A stretch of DNA of 64,000 bases. Origin: Okeanomitos corallinicola TIOX110 (GTDB taxonomy: Bacteria > Cyanobacteriota > Cyanobacteriia > Cyanobacteriales > Nostocaceae). Each line of letters starts with the position of its first letter. Positions within the stretch are counted from its first letter, which is position 1. This document shows, piece by piece, positions 35,217-43,995 of this stretch. A program made the position numbers and the translations under genes. The notes below the pieces were generated by a model. It had not been told where the DNA came from, ran no database searches, and was given only the letters and a program-made list of their open reading frames with translations. The stretch is taken from NCBI RefSeq assembly GCF_038050375.1, contig NZ_CP150886.1, forward strand, positions 2,831,318 through 2,895,317, in the 5' to 3' direction.

Positions 35217-36398
35217 ATGAGTCTCAAAGATATGACTGCTCAAGTTCCCACTGCTGCTTATGTACATATTCCCTTTTGTCGGCGACGTTGTTTTTATTGT
35301 GATTTTCCGGTGTTTGTGGTGGGCGATCGCTTGCGGGGCGAAGACTCTGGTACAATTCGTCAATACGTTCAAGCCGTCTGTCAAGAAATCAACATCTCAC
35401 CAAGTTTTAACCAACCTCTCAAAACCATTTTTTTTGGTGGTGGTACACCTTCACTTTTATCTACCGCACAGTTGCAATGTATTTTAACGGCCTTAGAACA
35501 GCGTTTTGGCATTGCGGAGGGTGCGGAGATTTCTATGGAAATGGATCCTGGTACGTTCGATTCAGCACATATTGCAGGTTATCGCAGTGCAGGTGTGAAC
35601 CGGGTCAGTTTAGGTGTGCAAAGCTTTGATGCAGAATTGTTAAAAATTGCTGGGCGATCGCACTCCGTTGATGATATTTTTGCAGCTATTGAACTCATTC
35701 ACCAAGTGGAGATACCCGAATTTAGCATAGACCTAATTTCCGGGTTGCCACATCAATCTTTAGATCAATGGCAAAATTCCCTTACCAAAGTAGTAGAAAT
35801 ATCCCCCACCCATATCTCCATTTATGATTTAACCATTGAACCAGGTACAGCTTTTGGTCGTTATTACCAACCAGGAAATCAACCCCTACCCACAGATGAA
35901 ACAACTGTGAAAATGTACCAATTAGGGCAAAATATTTTAACTAATGCAGGTTATGAACATTATGAAATTTCCAACTATGCCAAAAGTAAACACCAATGTC
36001 AACATAATTTAGTTTATTGGCACAATCTTAGTTATTACGGGTTTGGTATGGGTGCAGCAAGTTATGTCCAAGGTAAACGTTTTACCCGTCCTCGTAAAAC
36101 CCAAGAATATTATCAATGGTTAGAAAATGGCGCAATCATTGATTGTGAAATCACACCTTTACAAGAAGAATTATTAGAAACTTTAATGTTGGGTTTACGG
36201 TTGTCAGAAGGTTTGAGTTTAGAATATTTATCTAATAAGTTTGGATCTGAAAAAGTTGCCGAAATTAAACAATATTTACAGCGATATTTAGATCAACACT
36301 GGGCAGAAATTGTCGGTGATAAATTACGTTTAACTGATCCTCAAGGATTCTTATTTTCTAATGTTGTTTTAGCTGATTTATTTGAAAAAATGGGATGA
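35217..36398 (+). CDS. hemW: radical SAM heme chaperone HemW-like protein
   Basis: The 393-residue protein has the radical SAM cluster motif CRRRCFYC (CxxxCxxC) in AAYVHIPFC, the GGGTPS motif, SMEMDPGTF, RVSLGVQSF and a C-terminal HemW domain with HNLVYWHNLSYYGFGMGAASY. HemW binds heme and inserts it into respiratory enzymes. It was formerly annotated as oxygen-independent coproporphyrinogen oxidase, but the CxxxCxxC motif without the extra downstream Cys fits HemW. It is monocistronic. Confidence 0.93.
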   Translation: MSLKDMTAQVPTAAYVHIPFCRRRCFYCDFPVFVVGDRLRGEDSGTIRQYVQAVCQEINISPSFNQPLKTIFFGGGTPSLLSTAQLQCILTALEQRFGIAEGAEISMEMDPGTFDSAHIAGYRSAGVNRVSLGVQSFDAELLKIAGRSHSVDDIFAAIELIHQVEIPEFSIDLISGLPHQSLDQWQNSLTKVVEISPTHISIYDLTIEPGTAFGRYYQPGNQPLPTDETTVKMYQLGQNILTNAGYEHYEISNYAKSKHQCQHNLVYWHNLSYYGFGMGAASYVQGKRFTRPRKTQEYYQWLENGAIIDCEITPLQEELLETLMLGLRLSEGLSLEYLSNKFGSEKVAEIKQYLQRYLDQHWAEIVGDKLRLTDPQGFLFSNVVLADLFEKMG

Positions 36399-36510
36399 TT
36401 AAATTTGAGATCATTGACCTGACTTTCTGGAAATTCTCACTAGCCGTAATTTAGGAGCAAGAAAACAGAGTTTGCACAGCAAACAAAAAATATACGGTTA
36501 TGCTTCAAAG

Positions 36511-36801
36511 TCAAGTTTGATCAATATCTATGACAAACAAGTAGTGTTTTTTTACGTCTTTGATAATTTCCCATGTACAAGACATACCCGCAGGAAAAGT
36601 TACTAAATCTCCTTTACCCATTCGTACAGATTCTCCACCATCAGGAGTAACAACTACATCCCCCGCTAAAAAATAACAAGTTTCTTGAGAGTCATAAGTC
36701 CAAGGAAATTTGGAAACTTCCTTTTCCCAAATTGGCCATTTGTACACACCTAACTGATTCAGGTGTTCTTGATTTGGTTGATGTTCAACTTTGATATTCA
36801 T
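36511..36801 (-). CDS. cupin-domain protein
   Basis: The protein is 96 residues from ATG 36801 (MNIKVEHQPNQEHLNQLGVYKWPIW), the start that fits this small cupin family; the frame is open 19 codons further into the upstream gene. The cupin barrel is seen in ETCYFLAGDVVVTPDGG, MGKGDLVTFPAGMSCTWEI and HYLFVID. Metal ligands are only partly kept, as usual in this (S)-ureidoglycine aminohydrolase-like cupin group. It starts 22 bases after the Mo-nitrogenase-C-like gene, so it is probably co-transcribed. Confidence 0.85.
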   Translation of the reverse strand: MNIKVEHQPNQEHLNQLGVYKWPIWEKEVSKFPWTYDSQETCYFLAGDVVVTPDGGESVRMGKGDLVTFPAGMSCTWEIIKDVKKHYLFVIDIDQT

Positions 36802-36823
36802 GCAATCTGGAAGACAAGTGTAC

Positions 36824-37162
36824 CTAGCAGTAGGATTGAATATCCTCTCCACATTCATCTACTAAATAACACAATGCACGAAAACGCAAGCCCACAAATT
36901 GTTCATATAGTGGATTTAACTTGCACATTGGGGGGATATGGGCAATTTTGCGCCCAAAAATCAATATATCACGTTCAAAAGGACACTGTGCAGGAATCAG
37001 TTTAGCGATCAATTTAGCTAGTTGATAATTGTTAATGGCGATTTCATCTAACCATTGACGTATAGGTTGCAGCAAATCGTATTTGTGATTGGTTTGATCA
37101 ATTTCTTTGATTTGGTTGATCAAATTGGGAAAAATAATAGATTGATTGTTGGTGGTGATCAT
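36824..37162 (-). CDS. Mo-dependent nitrogenase C-terminal-domain-like protein
   Basis: The 112-residue protein (start ATG 37162) belongs to the cyanobacterial family named after a Mo-dependent nitrogenase C-terminal region. The signature is LLQPIRQWLDEIAI, KLIPAQCPFERDILIFGRKIAHIPPMCKLNPLYEQFVGLRFRA in two blocks, and CYLVDECGED. Conserved Cys residues suggest metal or Fe-S binding. The name does not show a role in nitrogen fixation, and members occur in non-fixing strains. It is transcribed with the cupin gene. Confidence 0.85.
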   Translation of the reverse strand: MITTNNQSIIFPNLINQIKEIDQTNHKYDLLQPIRQWLDEIAINNYQLAKLIAKLIPAQCPFERDILIFGRKIAHIPPMCKLNPLYEQFVGLRFRALCYLVDECGEDIQSYC

Positions 37163-37881
37163 ATTTGTAAATCCTATTTTCTTCTGAGTGGTGAAATTTT
37201 GCCAGTTTGACTTGTGATCATACATTTGATGATTTAAACAAATCTGCGTTTAGTTCCTAATTCTAGGTAAGACAATTGCAACAGGAATATCTCACAAAGA
37301 ATCAGTAGGAAATTTCTTTAACTACTTGCTATTTAAACTGACGGTATGTTGAATAACTGTCCCGTTAAATACAAAATAACAAAGAAATTATAAAAATGGT
37401 ATTACCTTAACTTATTAATTACTAATCTCGAATATTGTGATTTCATATATACAACCAAAATATTGAGTTGATAAACTGCTCAGTGTTTGGCCTTGTAGCT
37501 GAGAAGTTCAAATTACAGGCAAACATTTGCTATGGCGAAGATTGAAAAATTTTCAAAATCCGCTACGCCAAGATGTTAGGGTATTTTAGCTTTAAAAAAA
37601 GTTATATAAGATACATAAGTTTGCCTAAATATTATCTAAGCATTAGTTATAAATACTTTGATAAGAACAAACTAACTCTTCTGTAAAATTAGGTTATGAG
37701 AAAAAAAATTTGATATAATAGATAGAATTCATAAAAAAATAATCAGGATTAAAAATATAACTGATAAAATTTACGCAAATTTTCAGTAATATCTAATAAT
37801 TTTTATCTAGACACTTTCAGTAGAGGCAGAATATCCCTGATTGAAGTGTCTGGAAGTGTCTATATGATTAATTAAGTTGAA
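37163..37881. other. long AT-rich intergenic region with small inverted repeats
   Basis: This 719-base spacer has no coding frame. It contains a TGGCG...CGCCA hairpin flanking an AT palindrome at about 37533-37570 (small-dispersed-repeat-like) and an AGACACTTTCA...TGAAGTGTCT inverted repeat at about 37809-37849, which could terminate the HAD gene arriving from the right. A GTA-N8-AAC half-matching NtcA site near 37346 is too weak to call. Confidence 0.45.
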
Positions 37882-38643
37882 TTAGCTTTGCAAAATATAC
37901 TTGGATAGTTCAATAAATCCTTCACCTTCCGAAGCTGTGGTTATATATCTGGGTTGATATTTTAACTGACTCAGATAATTCTGGACATTAGCTACACCTA
38001 TAGAAATAGGAAAATGAAGACTGTCAAATAAAGTTTCATCATTAGGACTGTCTCCCACGGTAGCAATTTGATCTAATGAATAATGCGGAAAATACTCGCG
38101 TAACACTTTTAATAACCCTACAGATTTATCCTGTCCTTGGGGTTTAATGTGACACTGAACATTGCTATACGTAAATCCCCAACCTTCGTGTTGACAAAAA
38201 TCACTTAAATACTGTATTTGTTCTAATGTCAAATCAAAAATATCAAAAGTCCAATCGGTGATACGAAATGGATTATCCGCAGATTCCTGGAGGTGGGGAA
38301 ATTGATGTTGTAGCTTGGCAAAAGTCGCAGCTAATTGCTGACGATGACTAATCACATCAGGAATTGCTGTTAAAGCTGTTGATTTTGAATGATAGGATGA
38401 ATAAAATAAACCGCCATTTTCTGCTAATGCACCTGCCACTGGCATTAGGCTGTTTATACCACTAACCCAACCGGCTGAACGTCCAGTAACTATCAGTACC
38501 TGAACTCCAGCTGCTACTAAATTTTCTAAGGCTTCTAACAGTGCTGAAGTGAATTTTCCTGCTTGAGTCAATGTCCCATCCATATCAGTGGCTAAAAGGC
38601 GAATATTTTGTAAATCACTAGAATTACTGATGTGTTTAGGCAT
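37882..38643 (-). CDS. HAD-IIB family hydrolase (sucrose-phosphatase-like)
   Basis: The 253-residue protein has HAD motif I LLATDMDGTLT (nucleophile Asp), motif II IVTGRS, a Cof-type cap domain in the middle, and motif IV TVGDSPNDETLF. Similar proteins act on sugar phosphates such as sucrose-6-phosphate or mannosyl-3-phosphoglycerate. The exact substrate cannot be read from the sequence. The gene stands alone. Confidence 0.9.
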   Translation of the reverse strand: MPKHISNSSDLQNIRLLATDMDGTLTQAGKFTSALLEALENLVAAGVQVLIVTGRSAGWVSGINSLMPVAGALAENGGLFYSSYHSKSTALTAIPDVISHRQQLAATFAKLQHQFPHLQESADNPFRITDWTFDIFDLTLEQIQYLSDFCQHEGWGFTYSNVQCHIKPQGQDKSVGLLKVLREYFPHYSLDQIATVGDSPNDETLFDSLHFPISIGVANVQNYLSQLKYQPRYITTASEGEGFIELSKYILQS

Positions 38644-38756
38644 ATAAAAACTTAATAAAGTGCTGTAATGTTAAAAAATATTAACAATATAGTAAAGTAA
38701 TACCAAATATTTGGGCATTCTAAACATTACCAGTAAAATATTTTAATTTGCTAACC

Positions 38757-39566
38757 ATGCTTAGTACAATATTTCTAGCCCAGTCTTCAGGTGCTATAGC
38801 TCAAAAGTCTACCCAAAAAGTACAGACAACTGAGTCTTCTACACCACCTATATTCATGTTCGCCAGTGGGGGACTGCTTTTAGGATTAATGGCGGTCATT
38901 GTTTATGGGAAGATTTTAGTTCATAAATACGAAAAGAAAGTCAAGTTTGAGAAATTCCGCACGCGAGAACTAGAAAAAAAGCTGAAACTAGCTTTGGAAA
39001 CTATTCGCAAAATGGAAACTAACCCTGATTTAGTTCACTCGCGGGACTTTAATCTTGATTATTTGCGGATGAGGATGTCAGAGGAGGTGTTTCACTTTGG
39101 CATTGTTAATCAAATTAAACTCAAGATTAAAGATAAAATTACTACGGCTCTGCGTCCTGGCCAGTCTCAGCAGGGACAAGTTGGGGTTGCTAGTAGTACC
39201 GGTAGACAAGTAGATGAAACTTTTGATGTTGAGCATGAGACTGGTGTTCCTCCCAACACTGTAAAGAGAGTGTTGTTTAGGATTCAAATTAGATTGATGA
39301 AGTTACCAACCCAAGCAACTTCCACTACTATCAGCCAAATTATGGACTGTATAGAAACTTATCTGAGTCCTAGAAATGAGGATGATTCATGGCAACCGAC
39401 AATTCAAGGTCGCATCGTTTATATGCACTGGGATCAAAAGGCTAAACCTACCCCTTTACTGGTGCTGGAACAGTCAAATGAGGGTGTTAACGTCACTTTT
39501 CGGACGACTCGTCAACCAAGTGCTACTATGCCTTCAAACACAGCCAATAGAAAGGCTAAGGCTTAA
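38757..39566 (+). CDS. conserved cyanobacterial membrane protein of unknown function
   Basis: The protein is about 269 residues from ATG 38757; a TTG three codons upstream is less likely. A short hydrophobic N terminus (possible signal) is followed by a membrane helix (about 30-52), a charged coiled coil (about 55-90) and a globular domain (about 100-255) with VKRVLFRIQIRLMKLP and GRIVYMHWDQKAKPTPLLVLEQ. I do not recognise a named family but it looks like a conserved cyanobacterial protein. The Gln-rich linker near residues 135-150 separates two parts. Confidence 0.7.
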   Translation: MLSTIFLAQSSGAIAQKSTQKVQTTESSTPPIFMFASGGLLLGLMAVIVYGKILVHKYEKKVKFEKFRTRELEKKLKLALETIRKMETNPDLVHSRDFNLDYLRMRMSEEVFHFGIVNQIKLKIKDKITTALRPGQSQQGQVGVASSTGRQVDETFDVEHETGVPPNTVKRVLFRIQIRLMKLPTQATSTTISQIMDCIETYLSPRNEDDSWQPTIQGRIVYMHWDQKAKPTPLLVLEQSNEGVNVTFRTTRQPSATMPSNTANRKAKA

Positions 39567-39708
39567 CGGAATAGTGGCAAAATTATGTCTCATTGATAAT
39601 TGATAATCACAACATGGGTAAAATTTACTGACAAGTTTAAAGCAAATAGGTCTGAGTTGAAATTTAAAATCACTTACTAAAAGACAATGGTGAATAATTT
39701 GATCGTGG

Positions 39709-40449
39709 TTAGTGGTGATCAGAAACAGGGAAATTTACTTTGTTGTTGGCAGGTAAGTTTTTAGCATCACGAGTTAAAAGTCCATCTTCCATTTCGACAA
39801 TGCGATCAGCTATGTCCAAAATACGATTATCGTGAGTCACAAGTAAAATCGCTGTTCCTTGTTCTTTAGCCAGGCGCTGCATAATTTCTACTACATCGCG
39901 TCCTGATTGTTTATCCAAGGCGGCTGTAGGTTCATCAGCTAAAACTAATGGGGGCTGATTGACTAAAGCGCGAGCGATCGCTATCCTTTGTTTTTGTCCA
40001 CCAGATAAATTGTCTGGGTAATAGTTAACTCTTTCTGTTAACCCCACTGCACCTAACATAGCTTCTGATTTTTTAATAGCTTGAGATTGGGAAATTCTTT
40101 GATTTAATTCCACTGCCATTTGGACATTTTGTCTAGCGGTTAAAAAGCCAAGTAAATTGTGAGCCTGAAATATATAACCTATGTTACGCCGACTTTGTAC
40201 AAGTTTACTTTGACTAGCAGCAAATAGTTCTTTGCCTAACAATTTGAGACTTCCTTCTTGTACAGAACGTAAACCACCAATTAAACTCAATAATGTGGTT
40301 TTACCTGAACCTGATGGTCCAGTCATAATGACAATTTCCCCTGCATATACTTCTAGGTTGATGTTAAATAATATTTGTTTTCTCAGCGCACCTTTACCAT
40401 AGTAATGGTTAATATTTCTAATGGTAATTACAGGTTCTTTCATGTTCAT
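39709..40449 (-). CDS. devA: DevA, ABC exporter ATPase
   Basis: The 246-residue ATPase has Walker A TGPSGSGKTT (43-52), signature LSGGQKQRIAIARAL, Walker B PLVLADEPTAALD and the switch His in LLVTHD. It is the LolD/MacB-like subunit of the DevBCA exporter, which in Anabaena moves heterocyst glycolipids through the envelope with TolC. Gene order devB-devC-devA and spacing (33 bases after devC) are as in the known operon. Nostocales have several devBCA-like copies; the NtcA promoter upstream supports the true dev operon. Confidence 0.88.
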   Translation of the reverse strand: MNMKEPVITIRNINHYYGKGALRKQILFNINLEVYAGEIVIMTGPSGSGKTTLLSLIGGLRSVQEGSLKLLGKELFAASQSKLVQSRRNIGYIFQAHNLLGFLTARQNVQMAVELNQRISQSQAIKKSEAMLGAVGLTERVNYYPDNLSGGQKQRIAIARALVNQPPLVLADEPTAALDKQSGRDVVEIMQRLAKEQGTAILLVTHDNRILDIADRIVEMEDGLLTRDAKNLPANNKVNFPVSDHH

Positions 40450-40482
40450 AATCAGAAATAGGTAATAGGGAATTTTTTGCGT

Positions 40483-41637
40483 TTAGAAAATATCAGCAGG
40501 ATCAGCAGAGCTTAGTTTTCTCATAGCGATCGCTCCAGAAATAAAACACATTAAAATAGTTAAAACTAGCACCATAATAGCGCGATAAGAACTCATGAAA
40601 ACTGGTAATAAAGTCGCATCTCTAGCTACCTGATACATAAAGAGAGCAGAAGCAAATCCGGGAATATATCCTAAAACTGCTAACATAAATGCTTCTTGTA
40701 AAATCACCATTAATAAATAGTTTTGTGTATATCCTATGGCTTTGAGGGTAGCATATTCAGATAAATGATCTGTAACTTCTGTATAAAGAATTTGATAAAC
40801 AATTACAGTTCCGACAATAAAACCCATAATTGTTCCTAAAGTGAAAATAAAGCCGATAGCGGTACTAGTAGCCCAATAATTTCTTTCAAAGTCAATAAAT
40901 TCTTGTTTAGTGAAAATATTAACATCTGTTGGTAAATAATTCCGTAAATATGCAGCTACTTGGTCTCGATCTGCCCCTGGTTTTAATCGAATTAAACCAA
41001 TATCAATTAATCCCTTGCGGCGGTTAGGAAATATTCTTAAAAAGTTAATATCACTGGTAACTAAATTTCCATCTGCACCAAAGGAAGCTCCTAAAGTGAA
41101 TAATCCAACTACTTGAATTCTTCTTCCTCTTACCTCGGCTCTGACAGGTTTTCCCTGATTAAAATCGCTGGCAATTGGACCATATTCTACTCTGGAAGAA
41201 CTGTCAAATAAGACAACATTGGGAATTTTAAGTTTATCTAAATTTTTCTCTACTCCAGGTAAATCAAAAACATTAAATTCTGGATTTATGCCAAAGGTGA
41301 GGATACTTCGAGGACGGCCTGTAATGGGGTTTTTCCAACTTGTGTAGTCTAAATAGATAGGATGTACAGATTCTACTACTGATAAATCTAAAGCCTTGTA
41401 TAACCTGACTTGAGAAAAAGGTTTCATGGCTAAAACAGCATTAGATTGATTATTAATTACAACTATGTCTCCTTTTAAACTGGTGTGCATTCTGACATTA
41501 CTGTAGTAGAGTGCATCTCGGAAACCTAGCTGCATAAACATCAAAATATCAGCAAAGGCAATACCTGATAAAGCTACAGCTAGGCGAATTTTTTCTCTTG
41601 TTAGTTGTAGCCAAGATAGAGGTATTTTCTGAGTCAT
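40483..41637 (-). CDS. devC: DevC, ABC exporter membrane subunit
   Basis: The 384-residue protein is a MacB/FtsX-like permease with one N-terminal helix (about 15-35), a large periplasmic domain (about 40-255) and three C-terminal helices (about 262-285, 305-330 and 350-372). The family segment SEYATLKAIGYTQNYLL is clear. It should form the membrane core with DevA, with DevB as periplasmic adaptor. It lies between devB (82-base gap) and devA. Confidence 0.88.
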   Translation of the reverse strand: MTQKIPLSWLQLTREKIRLAVALSGIAFADILMFMQLGFRDALYYSNVRMHTSLKGDIVVINNQSNAVLAMKPFSQVRLYKALDLSVVESVHPIYLDYTSWKNPITGRPRSILTFGINPEFNVFDLPGVEKNLDKLKIPNVVLFDSSSRVEYGPIASDFNQGKPVRAEVRGRRIQVVGLFTLGASFGADGNLVTSDINFLRIFPNRRKGLIDIGLIRLKPGADRDQVAAYLRNYLPTDVNIFTKQEFIDFERNYWATSTAIGFIFTLGTIMGFIVGTVIVYQILYTEVTDHLSEYATLKAIGYTQNYLLMVILQEAFMLAVLGYIPGFASALFMYQVARDATLLPVFMSSYRAIMVLVLTILMCFISGAIAMRKLSSADPADIF

Positions 41638-41719
41638 ATCAAACTGTTAAAAATAGGGGATGGATAATAATTTTGATGGCGCAGCTTGGTCTTAAACAGA
41701 ATGTTTCCCTGTGCTAAGA

Positions 41720-43159
41720 TTACTTTTTATTGCTAATATCATCCGTGTTGATTTCCACAAGGACTTTAGCATTAGTTAAACCAGAAACTTTTTGACTATC
41801 CTGTACAGAAAGGGCAATTTTAACTTCTACTACTCTGGCATCAATATCTGCGGCGGGGTCGGTATTTAAGACATCTTTCTTACCGATTTTTCTGCCAATT
41901 TCGGTAATATTTCCTGTAAATGAACCACTAAATGCACCGTTATCACTGGTGATAGTAGCACTTTGACCAAGACGAATTCTGCCAATACTATCTTCAGGAA
42001 TTTCTGCAACTACAAACATTTGATCTGTTTGCCCAATTTCGGCGATACCATTGGGACTCATCACCTCGCCTGATTTGGTGTAAACTTTTAAGATTTCTCC
42101 AGGGGTTGGTGCTTTGACATAACTTAATTGCAGTTCTGCTTGGACTTTTCTGACAAAGGCGATCGCATTGGTAACTTGAGCTTGGGCAATTTGAATATCG
42201 CTGGGACGAACATCTAATAATCTGCTTAATCTTGCCCTTTCTTCATCAATTTGTCTTTGTAAGGTCGCTACTGTTTTATCACGGGTAGCAGTGGCTTCAA
42301 TTAGTTGCTGTTGCAAGGTAGCTATGGTTTGAATTTGAGTTGCTCTAGCTTCAGCAATTTGTTGTTGTAATGTTCCTAGTGCCTGTCTTAAACTAGCTTG
42401 AGTTTCCCGCACTTGCTGATTAGCTGTGGCTGCACGCAAACGCCTTTTATCTCTTTCTTGCTGAGAAATAGCCCCTTCTCGGTATAAAAACTCATAACGT
42501 CCGGCATCAACTTGAGCGTCACGCTGTTCGGCTCTGATCTTGTCAATTGTCGCTCTTAAACCATCTCTTTGTCCACTAAGTTCTGCTTCTAAGCGTCTAA
42601 TGGTAGCTGTTTGGGCAACTTTTTCACCGCTTAACTCAGCCGCAATACGGCCAATAGTCGCCTGTTGAGCTTCCTGTTCTCCTACCAACTGTGCTTGCAA
42701 ACGAGATATGACAGCTTGTTGAGCTTGAATATCCCTGGGGGAAACAGCTTTGATACGCATTAAATTAGCACGAGATTCTTGTAGTCTAGCTTTTGCTTCC
42801 TCTACTGCGGCCATATTACTATCGCGGCTATCGAGAATGGCTATCACTTGACCTTGTTGTACTCGTTGTCCTTCTTTAACCAAAAGTTGCTGCACTCGTG
42901 AACCTGCGGATAGTCCTGAGTTGGGGGCAGCAATTCTAATTACTTCTCCCCGTGGTTCTAATCTACCTATAGCATTGGTGGTACTGGGAACGGGTGCGAC
43001 AGATACGGAAGAAGTTAGTTTTTTAAGTTGTTCAATTTTAGCAGTAGCTAGAAAACCAGCAGCGATCGCCACAGGTAAGGCCACAGCAACTTTTAACCAA
43101 ACTTTAGATTTTTCTAGTGCCTCTTCTGTTAAGTTTGGCTTTTCAGTTACCTTCGACAT
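41720..43159 (-). CDS. devB: DevB, HlyD-family periplasmic adaptor
   Basis: The 479-residue membrane-fusion protein has a single N-terminal helix (about 24-42), the lipoyl-like half motifs (GLSAGSRVQQLLVKEGQRVQ and SYVKAPTPGEILKVYTKSGE), a long coiled-coil hairpin (about 115-345) and a C-terminal beta-barrel domain. It links DevCA to a TolC channel. The coiled coil has repeated TIATLQQQL-like segments. It is the first gene of the operon; its predicted NtcA promoter lies about 530 bases upstream. Confidence 0.9.
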   Translation of the reverse strand: MSKVTEKPNLTEEALEKSKVWLKVAVALPVAIAAGFLATAKIEQLKKLTSSVSVAPVPSTTNAIGRLEPRGEVIRIAAPNSGLSAGSRVQQLLVKEGQRVQQGQVIAILDSRDSNMAAVEEAKARLQESRANLMRIKAVSPRDIQAQQAVISRLQAQLVGEQEAQQATIGRIAAELSGEKVAQTATIRRLEAELSGQRDGLRATIDKIRAEQRDAQVDAGRYEFLYREGAISQQERDKRRLRAATANQQVRETQASLRQALGTLQQQIAEARATQIQTIATLQQQLIEATATRDKTVATLQRQIDEERARLSRLLDVRPSDIQIAQAQVTNAIAFVRKVQAELQLSYVKAPTPGEILKVYTKSGEVMSPNGIAEIGQTDQMFVVAEIPEDSIGRIRLGQSATITSDNGAFSGSFTGNITEIGRKIGKKDVLNTDPAADIDARVVEVKIALSVQDSQKVSGLTNAKVLVEINTDDISNKK

Positions 43160-43181
43160 GGTATCTTGCCCTTTTATCTAG

Positions 43182-43995
43182 TTTGTGAATTGTGAAAGTA
43201 AAAAAGCAAATTAGCCTCGATTGATTTGGGAAAATATCAGTTGTCATGCCACAAAAAATTTAGAGAATTCATACTTTTGAATTCACCCATTTCAGCACCT
43301 AGATCCTCGTCTTGCTATTTATCTATTTGCTCCTGATCGGAAATGGAGATATATCTAGAAAAACAAATCTCTAAATTCATATATCAACTTCCTTTTAATT
43401 ACACTTAATATTTAAATACTGAATTTATTTCCTGCCTGAGCCAACTTTGTTTACTTGGCGATCATGGCAATCAGTATTAAGTGAAAGTTTATGGAAATTG
43501 ATATTATCCGATTTTTTCTCCTGAATAGCAGTTCGTATTCATATGTATTTTGATTATTTTTGATTTTTTCTCAATTAAAATTAGTTATTGGCATCTAATT
43601 TAACAACAAATTGCTTGATTTCCCTACTGAAAGATTTTAATATTTTACTTATTCACCTAATAGTTTTAGACTCCATTGAATTTCAGTTAAATGAATTCTA
43701 CATTCATAGCTAATGGGAAAACGTAACTGAGTTTACAGATAAGAGGAATAGAATTTGATTTGTGTTCAATGGATGATAAATTATGATTTGATTTAGTAAA
43801 AGCCAAAATTGATACCGATGTAAGCTGAATATCAGTTAGTGTGCAAACAATTTGCAGAATAGTTTCCGAAAAATTTGCTAAAAATCTTCATGAATAGAAG
43901 TTTTTTGATGACAAACTATCTGATTAAGTGTTTACACTCATGCAAATTTACCTACTCATCTGGTAGAGAATTTAAAGAGTGAATGGTAAAAATAA
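43182..43995. promoter_or_regulatory. divergent regulatory region between devB and the YifB gene
   Basis: This gene-free spacer of more than 800 bases contains the NtcA promoter of devBCA and a roughly 500-base leader for devB. A HIP1-like CGATCATGG lies near 43458. I see no small gene in it. Confidence 0.55.
43695..43736 (-). promoter_or_regulatory. NtcA-activated promoter for devBCA
   Basis: GTA-N8-TAC is perfect at 43723-43736. On the minus strand it is followed after exactly 22 bases by TAGAAT (43700-43695), matching the canonical GTAN8TAC-N20-24-TAN3T promoter of NtcA-activated genes. Transcription would start near 43688, leaving a leader of about 530 bases before devB; a long leader is also known for the Anabaena devB promoter. 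Confidence 0.8.

Noticed and set aside
37340-37365. NtcA-like site GTA-N8-AAC
   Set aside because: One half site is wrong and no -10 box lies at the right distance.
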